Source: Ascochyta rabiei | Lineage: Eukaryota; Ascomycota; Dothideomycetes; Pleosporales; Didymellaceae | Length of the DNA stretch: 64,000 nt | Assembly: GCF_004011695.2 (NCBI RefSeq) | Contig: NC_082420.1 | Coordinates: 248,001-312,000 of the forward strand | Direction of reading: 5' to 3' | Shown here: in pieces, positions 42,751 to 57,018 of the stretch | Layout: each line of letters begins with the position of its first letter | Position numbering within the stretch: position 1 is the first letter of the stretch | Notes under the pieces: generated by a model | What the model was told of the DNA's origin: nothing | Seen by the model: the letters and a program-made list of their open reading frames with translations, nothing else | Database searches by the model: none | Program-made: the position numbers and the translations under genes

Positions 42751-43410
42751 AGCAGGAAATCCCCGTGTCTTGCTGCTCAAGATTGCGGCAGTGATGATGC
42801 GGGAGTCGAGGAGGACTACAAAGAACTGGAAGAGTGCAGCCAGCATGGACAAACGCAAAGTGGGTCCGGTCCCTGTGCTGCTGTCACTTCTGTCGTGTGC
42901 CGAATCGTCTCTTTCCTGTCTCACGGTGGGGTGAAGGGTCCAACATGACGGAGCTCAAAGGAAACCAATGCAAGGGCGCCAAAGCCGCATCCACCTGGCA
43001 CCACGAGCCGCGTCCTCTCTTGTTTCCAGCATGATCCACGTCTTTCTTTGTCGAGGCTGCATCTCTCTGAACACGGAGCACCAATCACGTAGCGATCGAA
43101 CCGCGCCCCTGCGGCGGTCCAAGTGCGGGAGAGGACCGTTTGGGTAAAACAGCGAGTGCACGGCCGCGTCCACGGGTCGACGCGACTTTGTCAACGGTGG
43201 AGACAACACACTTCACCATCACCGCCACGAGCTCCCTCTCTCTTCACCACCCAGTGCCCGCCCTCGACGCATACCGTAGTGGTCTTCGGTCTTCGGTCTT
43301 CGGTCTTCGGTCTTCGGTCTTCGGTCTTCGTGCTTCGGTCTTCGCTTCTCCACCTCGCCGGAAACGAGGATGCACACGTTTTCCCGCAAATAGAAACACA
43401 ACAGCTCACC
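42751..43410. other. Intergenic / dynein 5' leader with CTTCGGT heptamer repeat
   Basis: 43281-43345 contains about seven copies of a TCTTCGG heptamer, the last ones degenerate, roughly 70-130 bp before the dynein ATG. No gene supported in the rest. Confidence 0.7.
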
Positions 43411-46400
43411 ATGGAGGGACCACTCTCCCCAGGGGCCGTCAACGGCAGCTCACGAGCGCCGAGTCCCACGCCGCCCACGCCGCCCACGCCGCCCACCATC
43501 GATCCTCAGATCATCGTCGACTACCTGGAAAAGGTGCTCGGCGTCAATCTGGGCGCTTCAGAGCGAGATCTCTATGCGCCTGGAAGCTTGCTCTCCGACG
43601 ACAAGCGCACCGACACCCTGCAGAGATGCGCGCAGTTCTCCAAGGAGAACCAGCTGGTGCTCTACATCATCAAGGAGAGAAGCCCAGAGGCTTCCGTTGA
43701 CGCGTTGGACGAGACGAATGGCGAGTACACGCGAGCGTGGAGCATGCGCTCGAGCTAACGTTCGGGCAGGCGTCTCCCAACACCACACATACACTGTTTC
43801 CACCCAACTCACCGCATCTCCTCATTGCGCAGCATTTGTTGTCCTTCAGAAGCGACCGATACCCTTAGATTCCTCGATACCCCTCAGCGACCAAGTTACG
43901 ATTTCGACTCTTCCCGGCTTCATACTTTCTAATAACAACTCGTCGCAAGATGGCGCCCCCTTCGAGTTCATCCATTCGTTCATTCAATCTGCATTTGAGC
44001 CGTACTTTGACAGCTACACAAAGACAAAGAACCAACGCAACCAGAAGGAATTGTACAGCAAGGGCGAGAGCGACTCGAGGACAGGCATCTCGGCGGCGAA
44101 GAAGAAGATGGCAGAGCTGGCGTTGGCAATGCAGCACCTGTCCGACAACGCTGACATCCCCGAACTGCTCCTGCCATTGCACCCCCACATCCAGCTGGCT
44201 CTGCAAGATGCGGAACGTCAAGGGTTAAAGCCTTCACCGGATCTGATCCCCTCAGCCGTCGTGCAGGACAGCGTCTTTCTCAACCAGCTACAAGGAACCG
44301 TCAACGGGTGGATCAAGTCGATACAGACCATCACGAAAACGACTCGCGATGTCTCCACCGGAACAGCTGCCCAGGAGATCAACTTCTGGATCTCGATGGA
44401 ATCTAGGCTGCACGATATCGAGGCCCAACTGAGTAGTGCTGGTGTCCGGTTGACCCTGGACGTGCTCAAGAATGCGAAGAGATTCCAGGCCACAGTCAGC
44501 TTCAGCGCCGACACCGGATTGAAGGAGACCACCGACCTGGTGCAGAAGTACAATTCCCTTATGAAAGAATTTCCACTGGACCAGCTGCACACTTCGACGT
44601 CTCTCGTTGCTGTTGAAGATGCCATCAACCAGATCTTCAACCACCTCAACAAGAAGCTGCGTATTTGCCCGTATCCAATTCGCCGAGCCCTGCCTCTTGT
44701 GGAAGCCATCTCCGCTGACCTTGATGTCGAGTTGCACAAGAAGCTGTCCGGACGTACCTTGATGCACATGGACTACCCCGAGTTTCAAGCAATCATGGAC
44801 GTCGCAGAAAAGATCTGGCGTACATGGGAAGACGATGTCAAAGAGTTCACCAACGTTGCTCGCGAAGTAACGAGGCGGAGGAATGAGAAGTTCATCCCCA
44901 TCAAGATCAACCCGCGCCATCGAGAGACTGAGGAGCGCATTCGCTACGTCACCACTTTCAGGAAGAATCATGAGCAGCTGCAGCGCACAATTGTCAACGT
45001 TCTCGGCACGCAGTCCAAGCTGGCTGATGGTTCGCAGACCAAGGAAGTGATTATCGAGGAGATTGGCGACGTTGACGCCGTGAAGGAGGTCAAAGAAGCC
45101 TACGACGTCCTGAAAGACGTGGATGTTTTGGATGTGTCGCCAGAGGGCACGCGCTTGTTTGAGCAGGCTGAGCAGAAGTACAACGAACGTACCTCGCGTG
45201 TCGAGAACTCCATCATTGCTAGACTGCGCGACCGTCTGGGAACCGCCAAAACTGCCAGCGAGATGTTCCGAGTCTTCTCCAAGTTTAATCCCCTCTTCGT
45301 GCGACCTAAGATTCGAGGAGCTATCTCGGAGTACCAGACGCAACTCATCGAAAGCGTCAAGCAGGACATTCAAGCACTTCATGAGCGTTTCAAGCGCCAG
45401 TACGCGAATTCCGAAGCACACGCAATGGCACAACTCCGCGACTTCCCTCCGGTTTCCGGAGCCGTTATCTGGGCTCGACAAATCGAAATTCAGCTCGAAA
45501 AGTACATGGGCAAGGTCGAGGACATTCTAGGAAAAGACTGGGTTCTCCACGCCGAAGGACAGAAGCTTCAAGCGGAGAGCAACATGTTCAAGAAGAAGCT
45601 AGACACACGCCCCATCTTCGAGAGTTGGCTGCAAGCAGTCGCGCGCAACAAGCTTTCGATCTCTGGACGTTTGTTTCTTGTCAGCAGGAACCGCGCTGCA
45701 GGCAATATCCTGGAGCTGAACGTGAACTTTGATGGCCAGGTCATTGCTCTGTTCAAGGAAGTGCGTAATCTGGCGTGGCGTGGCCACCAAATCCCGCACG
45801 GCATCAACAACATCTCGAAAGAAGCCAAGCGAGTCTATCCCTACGCTGTTAGTCTGATGGAGAGTGTCAGAACCTATACTCAGACTGTTCGCTCGATATC
45901 TGAACTGAGTGGAGTTGCTCTTCTGCTCAACAACTATGCCAACGACGTTCAAATTCTCGTCGGAAAGGGCGTGCCTCTCAAGTGGGAGTCCTTCGTCCAT
46001 GCATACGACTTGCATGTTCGTCAATCCGGGTTCCCTGCTGGAGCTGGAAGTGTCCGGAGCGAGAGCAAGCACGTTCAGTTCGTCCGTGACTTCCAGGCTG
46101 CAACATCTCTGCTTCAAACCAAGGTTGCAACTCTTGTAGGCATCAACGCTGTTGTTGACAAAGCGTTGAAGGAGCTAGAGGTATGCCCATACAACAAGGA
46201 GGCTTTCCAACAGAACTTGGAAATCATTCAGAAGTCCGTTGATCAGCTCAATCTCGAGAACTACGCCAACCTCGCCACTTGGGTGTCAGACATGAATGTT
46301 CGTATTGAATCCATCCTTCTTGTACGCCTCAACCGCGCCATGTCGCACTGGATCGAGGTCTTCAACAACGATGGCGAAGACGATATCGACCGTCGGCCTA

Positions 46401-49400
46401 CAAGCGAACCCGCAGGCGGGGATGCAAACGAAGTCAAACCTTCATTATCTCGACTAACCCTTGAGATCACCATGCGAAATCAGGTTATCTACCTGAGTCC
46501 TCCAGTAGAATACGCCCGGGCGAGTTGGCTTGAGCAGCTTCAGCAATGGCTCGCCGTCGTATGCACGCTCCAGAAGATCAAAGCTTCGCGATACGAGATC
46601 CGATTGGAGTCAACAAAGGATGCTGCCAGCAATCAGTTCTCGGAGCTCCCAAGCAAGTGTACTAATTCACTAATTGAAGTGTACGGCGCCGTTGAGGGCA
46701 AGTTAGGAGACATCTCTGCGTATGTTGATGAGTGGCTCCAATTCCAGTCTTTGTGGGATCTACAGTCTGATCACGTTTACGACATACTTGGGGAGGATCT
46801 TTCACGATGGCTGCAGCTTTTGCAAGAGATCCGTAAGACTCGCTCTACGTTCGACAACTCAGATATTAGCCGTCGTTTCGGCTACGTCACGGTCGACTAC
46901 GATCAAGTGCAGGTCAAAGTCAACGCCAAATATGACCAGTGGCAACAAGAGATTCTCACGAAGTTTGCCAGCAGGCTCGGCCAGCGTATGAATGAGGTCT
47001 ACGTTGAGATCTCGAAAGCTCGCAAGGACCTTGAGGTGCAGACCCTTGAAGCATCCTCTACCGCTCAGGCTGTGTCGTTCATCACAACTGTTCAGCAATG
47101 CAAGCGTCAGGTAATGGAGTGGGAACCAGAGATCTCAACCTTTCGTCAGGGGCAAGCCACTCTAAACCGACAGCGCTACCAGTTCCCACAGAATTGGCTG
47201 CCAATGGAGCAGATTGACCACGAATGGCAGACGCTGACTGAAGTGTTAAGCCGGAAGACCAAAATTGCCGACGACCAAGCCGATGCGCTTCGAGCCAAGA
47301 TTGCCGCCGAAGACAAGATTGTCAACCAGAAAATCTCCGACGTGACTACCGAGTGGGCTGCGGAGAAGCCGGTAGCTGGAGACCTTGCCCCGGAAGAGGC
47401 AGCCGCCATCCTCGCTAGATATGACAAGAGAATTGACCAGTTGACAACTGAGTCCAGCAATCTTTCGAAGGCGAAGGACGCTTTGGGACTGCCTCCATCG
47501 CCTATCACCATCCTCAATGACCTCTACGACGAAGTGCATGACTTTAAGCAGGTCTGGTCAATTCTTGATTCTGTTTGGAAACGTATCAATGACCTTCGTG
47601 AGGAGCTTTGGACCAGCATACAACCTCGTCGACTCAGAAAGATTCTTGAAGACCAGATGCAAGACACAAAGGAAATGCCGGCGAAGCTCCGACAGTACCA
47701 AGCTTTTGATCATGTTCAGAATACCTTGAAGCAACTCAGCAAGGACAACGTCATACTCTCAAAGCTACGGTCTGATGCTGTACGCGAACGTCATTGGGTC
47801 AAAATTTTCAAGCAACTGAGGCCTCAGAAGAGGTATTCCCCGACTCAAATGACTCTGGGTGACGTATGGGATCTTAAACTGGGCCCTAGCGAGAAAGTCA
47901 TCGAAGATGTCATCAGTCAAGCCACAGGCGAGATGGCGCTGGAAGAGTTCATCAGACAGGTTCGCGAGACCTGGCAAGATTATACGCTGGAGCTGGTCAA
48001 CTATCGGAACAAGTGCCGCCTCATCAAGGGCTGGGACGAACTCTTCGCCAAGTGCAGTGAGAACCTCAACTCATTGCAAGCCATGCGACACTCCCCGTAC
48101 TACAAGGAGTTTGAAGAGGAGGCTTCCGCGTGGGAGGACAGACTTAATCGCGTCCACGTTTTGTTCGATGTCTGGATCGATGTCCAGCGCCAGTGGGTCT
48201 ACCTGGAAGGAGTCTTCACAGGCAATGCCGACATCAAGAGTCTCTTACCAATGGAGTCCTCACGCTTCCAGAACATCAACACCGAGTTCTTGGCCGTCAT
48301 GAAGAAGGTCTCCCGTCAACCAAGTGTACTCGAAGTGCTCAACATCTCTGGTGTTCAAAAGTCACTCGAGCGCCTCGCTGATCTCCTCAACAAGATCCAG
48401 AAAGCCCTCGGAGAGTACCTCGAGCGTGAACGTGTAGCATTTCCTCGCTTCTACTTCGTCGGTGATGAAGATCTCCTTGAGATCATCGGTAACAGCAACG
48501 ATGTTCTCCGCATTGCCAAGCATCTCAGGAAGATGTTTGCTGGTATTTCTGGTCTCATCACCGATGAGGATGATGTCATCACAGGGTTCACTTCCAAGGA
48601 GGGCGAAGAAGTGAAGCTGCGTAAGAAGATCTCGCTTGTCCAGACACCGAGAATCAACGAATGGCTCGGCGCACTCGAACTGAACATGAAGACCACTCTA
48701 GCGGAACTGACATTCGAGGCTTTCGAGGAGTTCGCTCAGCTCATGACCGCTGATACGATGGACCCAGGCGCCTTCAAGGACTACATTGCCAGGTACCCGA
48801 CTCAAGTTGTCGTACTCGGAACTCAAATCGCCTGGACTCAGACCGTCGAGGCGTCTCTCACCGCAGAAGGCACCACCCTGCCCGACCTTTACGAGAGACA
48901 GGTCAAGACGCTCAAGCTGTTGGCCGATGCAGTCCTTGGCGACCTTGAGCCTATCCATCGTAGGAAATGTGAAGACCTCATCACTGAGTTCGTCCACCAA
49001 CGCGATGTCATTCATAAGTTGCAAAAGGTTGGCGCTCACTCGCCGACCCATCACATGTGGCTCTTGTCGATGCGATACGTATACGAACCTGGCCATGACT
49101 TGCTGAAGCGCCTGAGGATCAAGATGGCCAATGCTGTCCTCGACTATGGATTCGAGTACTTGGGTGTAGCCGATCGTCTTGTCAGAACTCCACTTACTGA
49201 TCGCTGTTTCCTCACACTCACCCAGGCTATGTGTCAGCGGCTTGGTGGCTCGCCATACGGACCTGCCGGCACAGGAAAGACCGAATCAGTCAAAGCGCTC
49301 GGCGTGCAGCTTGGCCGCTTCACTCTCGTCTTCTGCTGTGACGACACTTTTGACTTCCAGGCCATGGGTCGCATTTTCCTTGGTATCTGCCAGGTTGGTG

Positions 49401-52400
49401 CGTGGGGCTGTTTCGATGAGTTCAACCGTCTTGAGGAGCGTATCCTATCGGCTGTCTCACAGCAAATTCAGAACATCCAGCTGGGTCTCAAGAAGGGGGC
49501 TGAAGACGAAAAGACTCAAATTGAGCTTATTGGTCGCCAGCTGAAAGTCAACGGCAATACCGGTGTTTTCATTACGATGAACCCTGGCTATGCCGGCCGT
49601 TCCAATCTGCCTGACAACCTGAAGAAACTATTCCGAAGCATCGCCATGTCTAAGCCGGACAAAGAACTCATCGCCGAAGTCATGCTTTACTCCCAGGGTT
49701 TCTCGCAAGCCCGAGACCTCTCGAAACAGGTTGTTCCCTTCTTCGATAGCTGTGCTTCTAGTCTTTCCAAGCAAGCCCATTACGATTTCGGTCTGCGTGC
49801 ACTCAAGAGTGTGCTTGTCAGTTCTGGTGGGCTCAAGCGAGCTCGCATCGCCGTTGCAGACACCAAAGAGGCAGATGAAGTTATCATGGAGCCTCAGATT
49901 ATCGTTCAGAGTCTGCGAGAGACCATTGCTCCCAAGCTCATTCGCTCTGATGTCGACATCATGAGGAGCATTGAAGAAGAGGCATTCCCTGGGGTTCGAT
50001 ACATCCCAGCATCTCTCGACAAGCTGACTGAGGCCATCCGCAAACAAGCAGCTCAGTCAAAACTGGCTGTCAGCGAAGCTTGGATGACCAAGATCCTCCA
50101 GCTTTATCAAATCCAGAACTTGCATCACGGTGTTATGATGGTGGGGTCTTCAGGCTCTGGCAAGTCAGCAGCGTGGAAGACGCTTTTAGCTGCAATGCAA
50201 GCAGTCGAAGGCGTGGAAGGCGTCTGCCACGTTATCGACCCCAAGGTCATGTCCAAGGAGCAACTCTACGGCACCCTGGATAGCACAACCCGAGAATGGA
50301 GCGATGGTCTCTTCACCGGCATTCTTCGCAAGATTGTCGACAACCTACGTGGTGAAGATAGCAAGCGTCATTGGATCGTATTTGACGGCGACGTCGATCC
50401 TGAGTGGGTGGAGAACCTGAACTCCGTTCTCGATGACAACAAGCTGCTCACCCTGCCCAACGGTGAGCGCCTCAACCTTCCGTCCAACGTGCGCATCATG
50501 TTCGAAGTCGAGACGCTCAAGTACGCCACACTGGCTACAGTGTCTCGTTGCGGCATGGTGTGGTTCAGCGATGATACCGTCAACGTCGACATGATGATCG
50601 ACAACTACATCGAGAACCTCAAGACTACTGCATTCGAGGATATCGAAGATGAATCTGTTGCACCAGGGCAAATGTCACAGACCACACTTGCCACTCAGGG
50701 ACTGATCGCAGACTTCCTGAAAATCAAACTTACCCAAGACCGATTCATCGAGAAGGCGCTGAGCATGGCACGAAAATTCAAGCACATAATGGAGTACACC
50801 GACATCCGCGCACTCAACACCCTGTTCTCTTTGCTGAACAAGGCATGCCGCAACGTCATTGAGTACAACGTCCAGCACCACGATTTCCCGCTTGAGGACG
50901 ACAAGATGGAGGCTTATCTTTCCAAGAAGTTGCTTGTCGCTATCGTCTGGGCGCTTGTCGGTGACTGCCCACTGTCAGACCGCAAGCAGTTTGGTGATCT
51001 TGTAGCCGGTATGACAGACGTTGAGCTACCACTTCTTAACGAATCCACCTCCCTCATCGACTATGATGCCAAACCCGAGAAGCCAGACTGGGACATGTGG
51101 CAGAACCAGGTACCCAATGTCGAAGTCAACACCCACTCCATTGTGCAAACAGACGTTGTCATCCCGACCCTTGACACTGTCCGACACGAAGACGTTCTTT
51201 ACTCATGGCTTGCTGAACATAAGCCACTGCTGCTTTGCGGACCGCCAGGTTCCGGTAAAACTATGACGCTATTCAGTGCTCTTCGCAAGCTTCCGAATAT
51301 GCAGGTCGTCGGTCTCAATTTCTCCAGCGCAACGACCCCCGACCTACTGATCAAGACCTTCGAGCAATACTGCGAGTACAAGAAGACTGTAAATGGTGTT
51401 CAGCTCACACCAACTCAGATCGGTCGCTGGCTCGTCATCTTTTGCGATGAGATCAACCTGCCTGCACCTGACAAGTATGGTACTCAACGTGCAATATCCT
51501 TCTTGCGTCAGCTTGTCGAGCACAATGGCTTCTGGAGGACTTCAGACAAGACTTGGGTCACTCTTGACCGCATCCAGTTCGTCGGTGCTTGTAACCCTCC
51601 AACAGATGCTGGTCGTACGCCTATGGGCCTACGTTTCCTACGCCACGCCCCGCTTGTTATGGTCGATTACCCCGGTGAACAGTCACTGCTTCAAATCTAC
51701 GGCACGTTCAACAGCGCCGTACTCAAGATTATTCCAACTCTACGCGGTTACTCAGACGCTCTGACTAGGGCCATGGTCCAATTGTATTCCGAATCTCAGA
51801 AGAGGTTTACTCCTGACATCCAGCCTCACTATGTTTATTCACCTCGCGAGCTCACACGCTGGGTACGTGGTATCTACGAAGCTCTCCGACCGCTAGAGAC
51901 ACTACCAGTCGAAGGTCTCGTACGAATTTGGGCGCACGAAGCCTTGCGATTGTTTCAAGACCGTCTCATTGCTGAAGATGAGCGAGCGTGGACTGAAGAA
52001 TGCGTCCACCGCGTTGCATTGGAGCATTTTCCCACCATTGATGAAGACAAGGCTCTCAGTGGCCCTATTCTGTTCTCCAACTGGTTGTCGAAGAATTATG
52101 TACCAGTCGAGCGTGAGCACCTTCGAGACTTTGTCAAAGCACGTCTTCGCACGTTCTGTGACGAAGAGGTCGACGTTCCTCTCATTCTATTCAACGACGT
52201 CCTGGAACACGTCCTTCGCATCGATCGAGTTTTCCGTCAACCTCAGGGTCATCTCATTCTCATTGGTGTGAGTGGTTCCGGAAAGACTACTCTGTCGCGC
52301 TTTGTAGCATGGATGAACGGTCTGAGCGTGTACCAGATCAAGGTTCATGGCAAGTACACAGGCGATGACTTTGACGAGGACCTTCGCAACGTACTCCGTC

Positions 52401-55400
52401 GCTGTGGTTGCAAGGGCGAGAAGATCTGTTTCATTCTTGACGAAGCCAACGTTCTTGACTCCGGCTTCCTGGAGCGCATGAACACACTGCTCGCCAACGC
52501 CGAAGTGCCTGGTCTATTCGAAGGCGACGAGTATGCCACTTTGATGACGTCTATCAAGGAGGGCGCTCAGCGACAGGGCATTATTCTCGACTCCCAGGAA
52601 GAGCTCTACAAGTGGTTTACCGAGCAGATTGTCAAGAACCTGCACGTGGTTTTCACAATGAACCCTCCTGAGGAAGGTCTTTCTTCCAAGGCTGCCACCA
52701 GTCCCGCACTGTTTAACCGTTGTGTACTCAACTGGTTCGGAGATTGGTCAGATCAGGCTTTGTACCAGGTCAGCTCTGAGTTGACTCAGTCCGTGGATTT
52801 GGACCGATCAAACTATGCTGCGCCAGACAGCATTCCAATCGCTTATCGCGGGCTCAAACTTCCACCTTCTCACCGCGAGAGCGTAGTCAACGCTATGGTC
52901 GCCGTCCACCACTCTTTGCGAAGTAAAAACAACAAGCTGCAGAAGACGCAGAACCGGAAGATGTATTTGACACCTCGCCACTTCTTGGACTTCGTTGCGC
53001 AATACGTCAAGCTCTACAACCAAAAGCGGGAGGATCTTGAGGAGCAGCAACGCCATCTTAACGTCGGTCTAGAGAAATTACGCGAAACGTTCGACAAAGT
53101 CAAGGAACTGCGAGTGAGTCTCGCTGAGAAGAAGACACAGCTTGAACAAAAGTCTGCAGAAGCGAACCAGAAGCTGCAGCAAATGGTTGCAGATCAACGG
53201 CAGGCCGAAGAGAAGAAGGCTGGCGCTAAGCAATTAGAGGCTCAGCTCCAAAAAGACCGCGAAGAGATCACGAAGCGAAGTGTGGTAGTCAACCAAGACT
53301 TGGCTGCTGCTGAACCGGCTGTTATCGAAGCACAAAAGAGTGTTCAGAATATCAAACGACAGCACTTGACTGAAGTTCGATCCATGGGCAATCCGCCAGC
53401 TGGTGTTAAGCTGGCCTTGGAGGCTGTATGTACGCTCCTTGGCCATAAACCGGACAGCTGGAAGACCATCCAAGGTATTGTCAGGCGCGATGACTTCATT
53501 GCCAGTATCGTTGCCTTCGACAATGAGAGGCAGATGACTGCTCCACTGCGTAGGAAGATGCAAGCAGAGTATCTGTCCAAAGAGGATTTCACTTTTGAAA
53601 AGGTGAATCGCGCGTCGAAGGCTTGCGGTCCACTTGTACAGTGGGTCTCAGCACAAGTCACATACTCTGATATTCTCGATCGGGTTGGACCTCTCCGCCA
53701 AGAAGTCTTTGACCTCGAGCAGGAGTTAGAGAAGACTGAAGAGGGCGCACGTGAGACTCAGATTTTGATTGCAAAGCTCGATCAGAACATCAAGCGGTAC
53801 GAAGAGGACTACGCCGTGTTGATCAGCGAGACGTCAGCCATCAAGAACGAGATGTCAACTGTTCAATTCAAGGTCGATCGCAGCGTGCGTCTGCTCGACA
53901 GTCTGTCCTCCGAGCGATCGCGATGGGAGGAGAGTAGCAAGTCTTTCGATTCACAGATTGACACCATCGTTGGAGATGTTCTTGTTGCTGCCGCTTTCAT
54001 TGCCTACGCTGGTTACTATGATCAGCAGTACAGGAAGGCTTTGACTGAAGACTGGTATGATCATCTCAAGAACTCTGGCATCAGCTTCAAGACACCCAAC
54101 TCATTCACGGAGTACCTCTCGACTGCCGATGATCGACTTACATGGCAGCACAATGGTTTGCCCGTTGACGACCTGTGCACCGAGAATGCCATCATTCTCC
54201 AGCGCTTCAACCGCTACCCGCTCATCATCGACCCATCCGGCAGAACAACTGAGTTCTTGCAGAACGAATGCAAGGATCGTCGCCTCACGGTCACGAGCTT
54301 CCTGGATGACTCCTTTACAAAGCAGCTTGAGAGTTCTTTGCGTTTTGGCAACCCCATCCTGATCCAGGATGCTGAGCACCTTGACCCGATTCTAAATCAC
54401 GTTCTCAACAAGGAGTACCAAAGGACCGGCGGCCGTTGCCTCATCCAACTAGGCAAGCAAGAGATTGATTTCTCGTCAACATTCCGTCTCTATCTTTCAA
54501 CTAGCGACCCCTCTGCCAACTTCGCTCCCGATATCTGCAGTCGCACCACATTCGTCAACTTTACAGTCACGCAGAGCAGTCTGCAGACTCAGACTCTCAA
54601 CGAAGTTCTCAAGTCTGAGCGGCCTGATGTGGACGAGCGACGTTCCAATCTCATCAAAATGCAGGGTGAGTTTGCTGTTCATCTACGCCGACTTGAAAAG
54701 CGTCTTCTTGAAGCCCTCAACGAGTCTCGAGGTAACATTCTTGATGACGACCGTGTCATTGAGACCCTGGAGACTCTCAAAAAAGAAGCAAAGGACATAT
54801 CAGACAAGGTCTCGGAGACCGCTGGTGTCATGACGGAGGTTGAAACTATCACTAAGGAGTACACTGTCGTTGCCCGTTCGTGTTCGGCTATCTTTGCAGT
54901 CTTGGAGCAGCTGCATCACCTTAACCACTTCTACCAGTTTTCTCTCCAATACTTCACTCAGATATTCGAAACAGTGCTCAAGAAAGTCAAGAACGGTTCC
55001 ACCACGAATCATGCTGCACGCATCGATCAAATTATTACTGAGCTCTTTGTCGATGCCTACCGTCGCACTTCGTTGTCTCTGCTACAGAAAGACCGCGTCA
55101 CCTTTGCAATGCTCCTCGTACAGGCGGCGCCATACAAGATGGACAAGACCCTCATCGATAAGATTCTCGATGTGGACGTAGAGGCAGTCGATGTTTCCAC
55201 GCAGCCCGAACGTAAGAAAGAAGCATTGCAACGCGCAACCAGGTTATCCATCTTCAAGAACGAGCTTGAGAAGATCGACGAGAACGTCTGGGATGCCTTC
55301 CTGACAGAGGAGCTTGGCGAGCAACACGTGCCGCAGGCTTGGCCAGAAGATCTCAACAAGTTTGACAAGCAATTGCGGGCTCTCATCTTGATCAAGTTGT

Positions 55401-56538
55401 TCCGCGTCGACCGGTTTGTCCCAGCTGTTGAACGCTTTGTCACCGAGGTATTCGGCAAAGGCATCCTGGATGCCAGTGGTGATCTTGGCGACATCGTCAA
55501 GCAAGTCAACGCCACCACCCCTATTGCACTCAGCTCCAGCCCTGGCTTCGATGCCAGTTACAAGGTCGACAACCTCGTCGAACGGGAGCACGTTTCCTGC
55601 TCCAACATCGCCATGGGTTCGAATGAAGGTGCTACAACTGCGGACAAAGCCATTGCCAATGCTGCTACCACCGGCAACTGGGTGCTTGTCAAGAACGTCC
55701 ATCTGGCCCCTCAATGGCTGCAGTCACTTGAGAAGAGACTGGAGGCGCTCAAGCCCAACCCCGACTTCCGCCTCTTCCTGTCGATGGAGTCCAGCCCAAA
55801 GATCCCGGTCAACCTGCTTCGAGCTTCTCGTGTCTTGTCGTACGAGCAACCTGCTGGTATCCGCGCCAATATGAAGGACTCACTGTCATCTCTAGCGGAG
55901 AAAGCTATCAAACCGCCTGTCGAGAAGGCGCGCATCTATCTCATCTTGTCATTCCTGCATGCCGTGGTTCAAGAGCGTCTCCGATACGCGCCAACCCTTG
56001 GATGGAAGGGCTTCTGGGAGTTCAACGATAGTGATGTGAGTGTATCTATCCCGTAACTGCTTGAACAATTGCTGACTTTATGCAGTACGAATGCTGTAGC
56101 TTCATTGTCGATACCTGGATCGACACCGTCGCCCAGGGACGTTCCAACATCGCTCCTGCCAAGATACCATGGGAGATGATTACCACTCTCATCATTGAGA
56201 TGTACGGCGGCAAAATTGACGATGAAGCAGACTGGCGTACCCTGGCTTCTATTGTCCAAGATTGTATGACGCCCGCAGCCTTTGAAGACAACTTCAAGCT
56301 GGTTAAGGAGACCGAGCACAGCGTGGGTCTGCAACTACCCAGCACTACTGGTTGGAAAGACTTCATGCAATGGGTCAACGACCTTCCTGAACGTGAGCCG
56401 CCTACGTACTTGGGGCTTCCGGCAAACGCAGAGAAGTTGCTGCTAGTGGGACAGGCGAAGGAGATGGTGGAGAACCTCAAGAGGGTCACTGAGATGCTGG
56501 ATGAAGGAGAGCAGATCATGGCTGAGGCTGAGTCGTAG
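43411..56538 (+). CDS. DYN1 (nudA-like): Cytoplasmic dynein heavy chain
   Basis: Exons 43411-43720, 43833-56035 and 56086-56538: 12,966 nt, 4,321 aa, the usual fungal size. Minus-end-directed microtubule motor for nuclear migration and endosome transport. Order: N-terminal tail (dimerisation, intermediate-chain binding) to about residue 1300; linker; six-AAA ring with P-loops GPAGTGKT (49259, residue about 1913, AAA1), GSSGSGKS (50144, AAA2), GPPGSGKT (51239, AAA3) and GVSGSGKT (52265, AAA4); coiled-coil stalk 53030-53330 and 53690-53990 flanking the microtubule-binding domain (about 53340-53650); AAA5/6; short fungal-type C-terminal region ending in exon 3. The last intron (56036-56085) is normal GT-AG. 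The first, 43721-43832, has donor G|GCGAGT: a GC-AG intron, the only junction that keeps AFVVLQKRP in frame with exon 1. Confidence 0.97.
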
Positions 56539-57018
56539 ATGTATCTTTTCAACTTGGACAAGTTACGTAGTTATAGCATGGATGGTCAACGGTGTTTGGA
56601 ATGCTTCGTGCATTTGCATGATGGTAGGGCTGGGCTTCGATATACCCATATACCCATTTCCTTTGTATACGAGCTCAAATTCGTACATGAATTGCATCTT
56701 CTGTAGCATCAAGCTTGAGTTTGCACTTTACACACCTTTGGTGCTCCACGGCTTCCTTAAATTGACAGACTTTACCACCAGCGGCAGGCGAACAGTAACC
56801 ATTAAATGATGGTGAAACAGTGTGTTATGAAGTAGCACTCAATGCCCTCCGTTTATCGAATTTGATTGATCAGCTCACCAGACGAAGATTCTAGAGCAAT
56901 GCGATTCAGGGGTCGCAGTGAAGGTAGGCTCCGCAAAGCTCTGCAAACGAAAGCAGTCTATAAAATCACCTCTCACTCAAACCGCCTCTCACTCCATCAC
57001 TTTCTACTCTCCACCAAC
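56539..57018. promoter_or_regulatory. Intergenic with TATA box (56959-56964)
   Basis: 480 bp between the dynein stop and the ATG at 57019. TATAAA at 56959-56964 lies 55 bp upstream of that ATG, preceding a CT-rich ACTCAAACCGCC leader. Otherwise unremarkable. Confidence 0.5.

Noticed and set aside
44000..56000. Many 60-400-codon frames on the minus strand and in other plus frames
   Set aside because: All overlap the dynein coding sequence; none shows an independent domain.
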